Origin: an uncultured Eisenbergiella sp.
GTDB lineage: Bacteria > Bacillota > Clostridia > Lachnospirales > Lachnospiraceae
NCBI GenBank assembly: GCA_947626725.1
Contig: CANQTI010000134.1
Coordinates: 1-5,284, forward strand
Direction of reading: 5' to 3'
DNA length: 5,284 nucleotides
Shown here: positions 4,989-5,284 of the stretch, piece by piece
Layout: each line of letters opens with the position of its first letter
Numbering within the stretch: position 1 is the stretch's first letter
The notes under the pieces: generated by a model
What the model saw: only the letters and a program-made list of their open reading frames with translations
The model's database searches: none
Told to the model about the DNA's origin: nothing
Program-made: the position numbers and the translations under genes

Positions 4989-5013
4989 GACACTAAAAGA
5001 CATAGAAAGACAC
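4989..5013 (+). repeat. Three GACA direct repeats with 10-bp period
   Basis: GACAC, GACAT and GACAC begin at 4989, 4999 and 5009, with A-rich spacers TAAAA and AGAAA between them. A 10-bp period places the three copies on the same face of the helix. They lie at about -56 to -32 of the predicted promoter below, which has no recognisable -35 box, so they could be binding sites for a phage-encoded activator or sigma-like factor. Function is inferred. Confidence 0.5.
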
Positions 5014-5032
5014 CCTTCCGGTCTGATAGTAT

Positions 5033-5038
5033 TACAAT
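5033..5038 (+). promoter_or_regulatory. Possible -10 box of an activator-dependent phage promoter
   Basis: TACAAT (5 of 6 matches to TATAAT) lies upstream of the HNH gene. The -35 position at 17-bp spacing reads ACACCC, which does not match, and is occupied by the third GACA repeat. The start would be about 5045, with a 76-base leader containing the hairpin at 5061-5096. Confidence 0.35.
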
Positions 5039-5060
5039 AGCAATTTAAGAAAAATACGGC

Positions 5061-5096
5061 AGCCTTCGCAGGGATGAATCTGTGGGGGCTTTTCTT
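5061..5096 (+). terminator. Terminator-like hairpin just before the HNH gene
   Basis: AGCCTTCGCAG (5061-5071) pairs with CTGTGGGGGCT (5080-5090) over 11 positions, three of them G-T wobbles, around an 8-base loop. It is followed by a T-rich tract TTTTCTT (5090-5096). The structure lies inside the predicted leader of the HNH gene and ends 24 bases before its start codon. It could end transcription coming from the chromosome or act as an attenuator needing antitermination. Confidence 0.5.
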
Positions 5097-5120
5097 ATGC
5101 CATGGAAGGAGGCGGCAGCT

Positions 5121-5284
5121 ATGCCATATAAGCCGAAGCGCCCCTGCTCCTATCCGGGCTGCCCGCGCCTGACAGACGGGCGGTATTGTGAGGAACACCA
5201 GAAGATTATTACGGCGCAGTATAACCGGCACGAGCGGACGCCGGAAAGCAAGCGCCGGTATGGCCGGGCATGGAAGCGGATTCG
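5121..5284 (+). CDS. Phage-type HNH endonuclease, N-terminal fragment
   Basis: The gene runs off the right edge with 54 codons visible. It begins MPYKPKRPCSYPGC, followed by RYCEEH, giving a likely zinc site from C9, C14, C23 and H26. A basic stretch with YNRHERTPESKRRYGRAWKRI follows. This opening is characteristic of the small HNH endonucleases encoded next to the terminase genes of many phages and prophages of Bacillota, where they nick or cut DNA during packaging. The catalytic HNH motif itself is beyond the window, so activity cannot be judged. The start at 5121 has a perfect AAGGAGG at 5106-5112 with 8-base spacing; an in-frame ATG at 5097 has no such site. Terminase and portal genes would be expected next. 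Confidence 0.75.
   Translation, partial: MPYKPKRPCSYPGCPRLTDGRYCEEHQKIITAQYNRHERTPESKRRYGRAWKRI

Noticed and set aside
4524..5231. Minus-strand open frame of 235 codons covering the gap before the HNH gene
   Set aside because: It overlaps the NUDIX and HNH genes antisense, and shows no domain and no convincing ribosome site.

Overview
The window looks like chromosome of an anaerobic, moderately GC-rich Bacillota, most likely class Clostridia, family Lachnospiraceae. This rests on an anaerobic ribonucleotide reductase start, a clostridial-type Crp/Fnr regulator, a DUF2752 membrane protein, strong AGGAGG-type ribosome sites and AT-rich intergenic DNA between roughly 55-60% GC genes. All family assignments are read from the translated sequence and remembered family features; no database search was possible.

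Layout. (1) 1-128, minus: first 42 codons of nrdD (class III anaerobic ribonucleotide reductase, ATP-cone). (2) 129-343: divergent regulatory region with a perfect 14-bp palindrome at 264-277. It is centred at about -41.5 of a predicted nrdD promoter, and it overlaps the -35 box of the regulator's own promoter. (3) 344-973, plus: Crp/Fnr family regulator; then 1016-1534, plus: DUF2752 membrane protein, probably co-transcribed. (4) 1535-2004: non-coding, with two strong hairpin terminators and, between them, a stretch that may fold into a rod-like RNA. (5) 2031-2870, plus: tyrosine-recombinase-like protein with a near-consensus promoter but apparently missing catalytic residues. (6) 2871-3075: convergent gap with one GC-rich terminator. 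(7) 3076-3939, minus: COG1092-type SAM-dependent methyltransferase. (8) 3940-4306: divergent intergenic region holding a homopurine tract and a cluster of three perfect hairpins plus one weaker one, between two predicted promoters. (9) 4307-4825, plus: zinc-ribbon NUDIX hydrolase. (10) 4826-5120: AT-rich gap with a 10-bp-period GACA repeat, a -10 box lacking a -35 box, and a terminator-like hairpin. (11) 5121-5284, plus: start of a phage-type HNH endonuclease, so the right edge probably enters a prophage or prophage remnant.

How the parts may work together. The clearest regulatory unit is the nrdD/Crp pair, where one operator is placed to activate nrdD and repress the regulator gene. The hairpin cluster at 4101-4229 lies between two genes that point away from each other, so it does not terminate either of them. 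It is the best candidate here for an unexplained element. The recombinase-like protein and the phage-type right end are the accessory features; no link between them is visible in this window.
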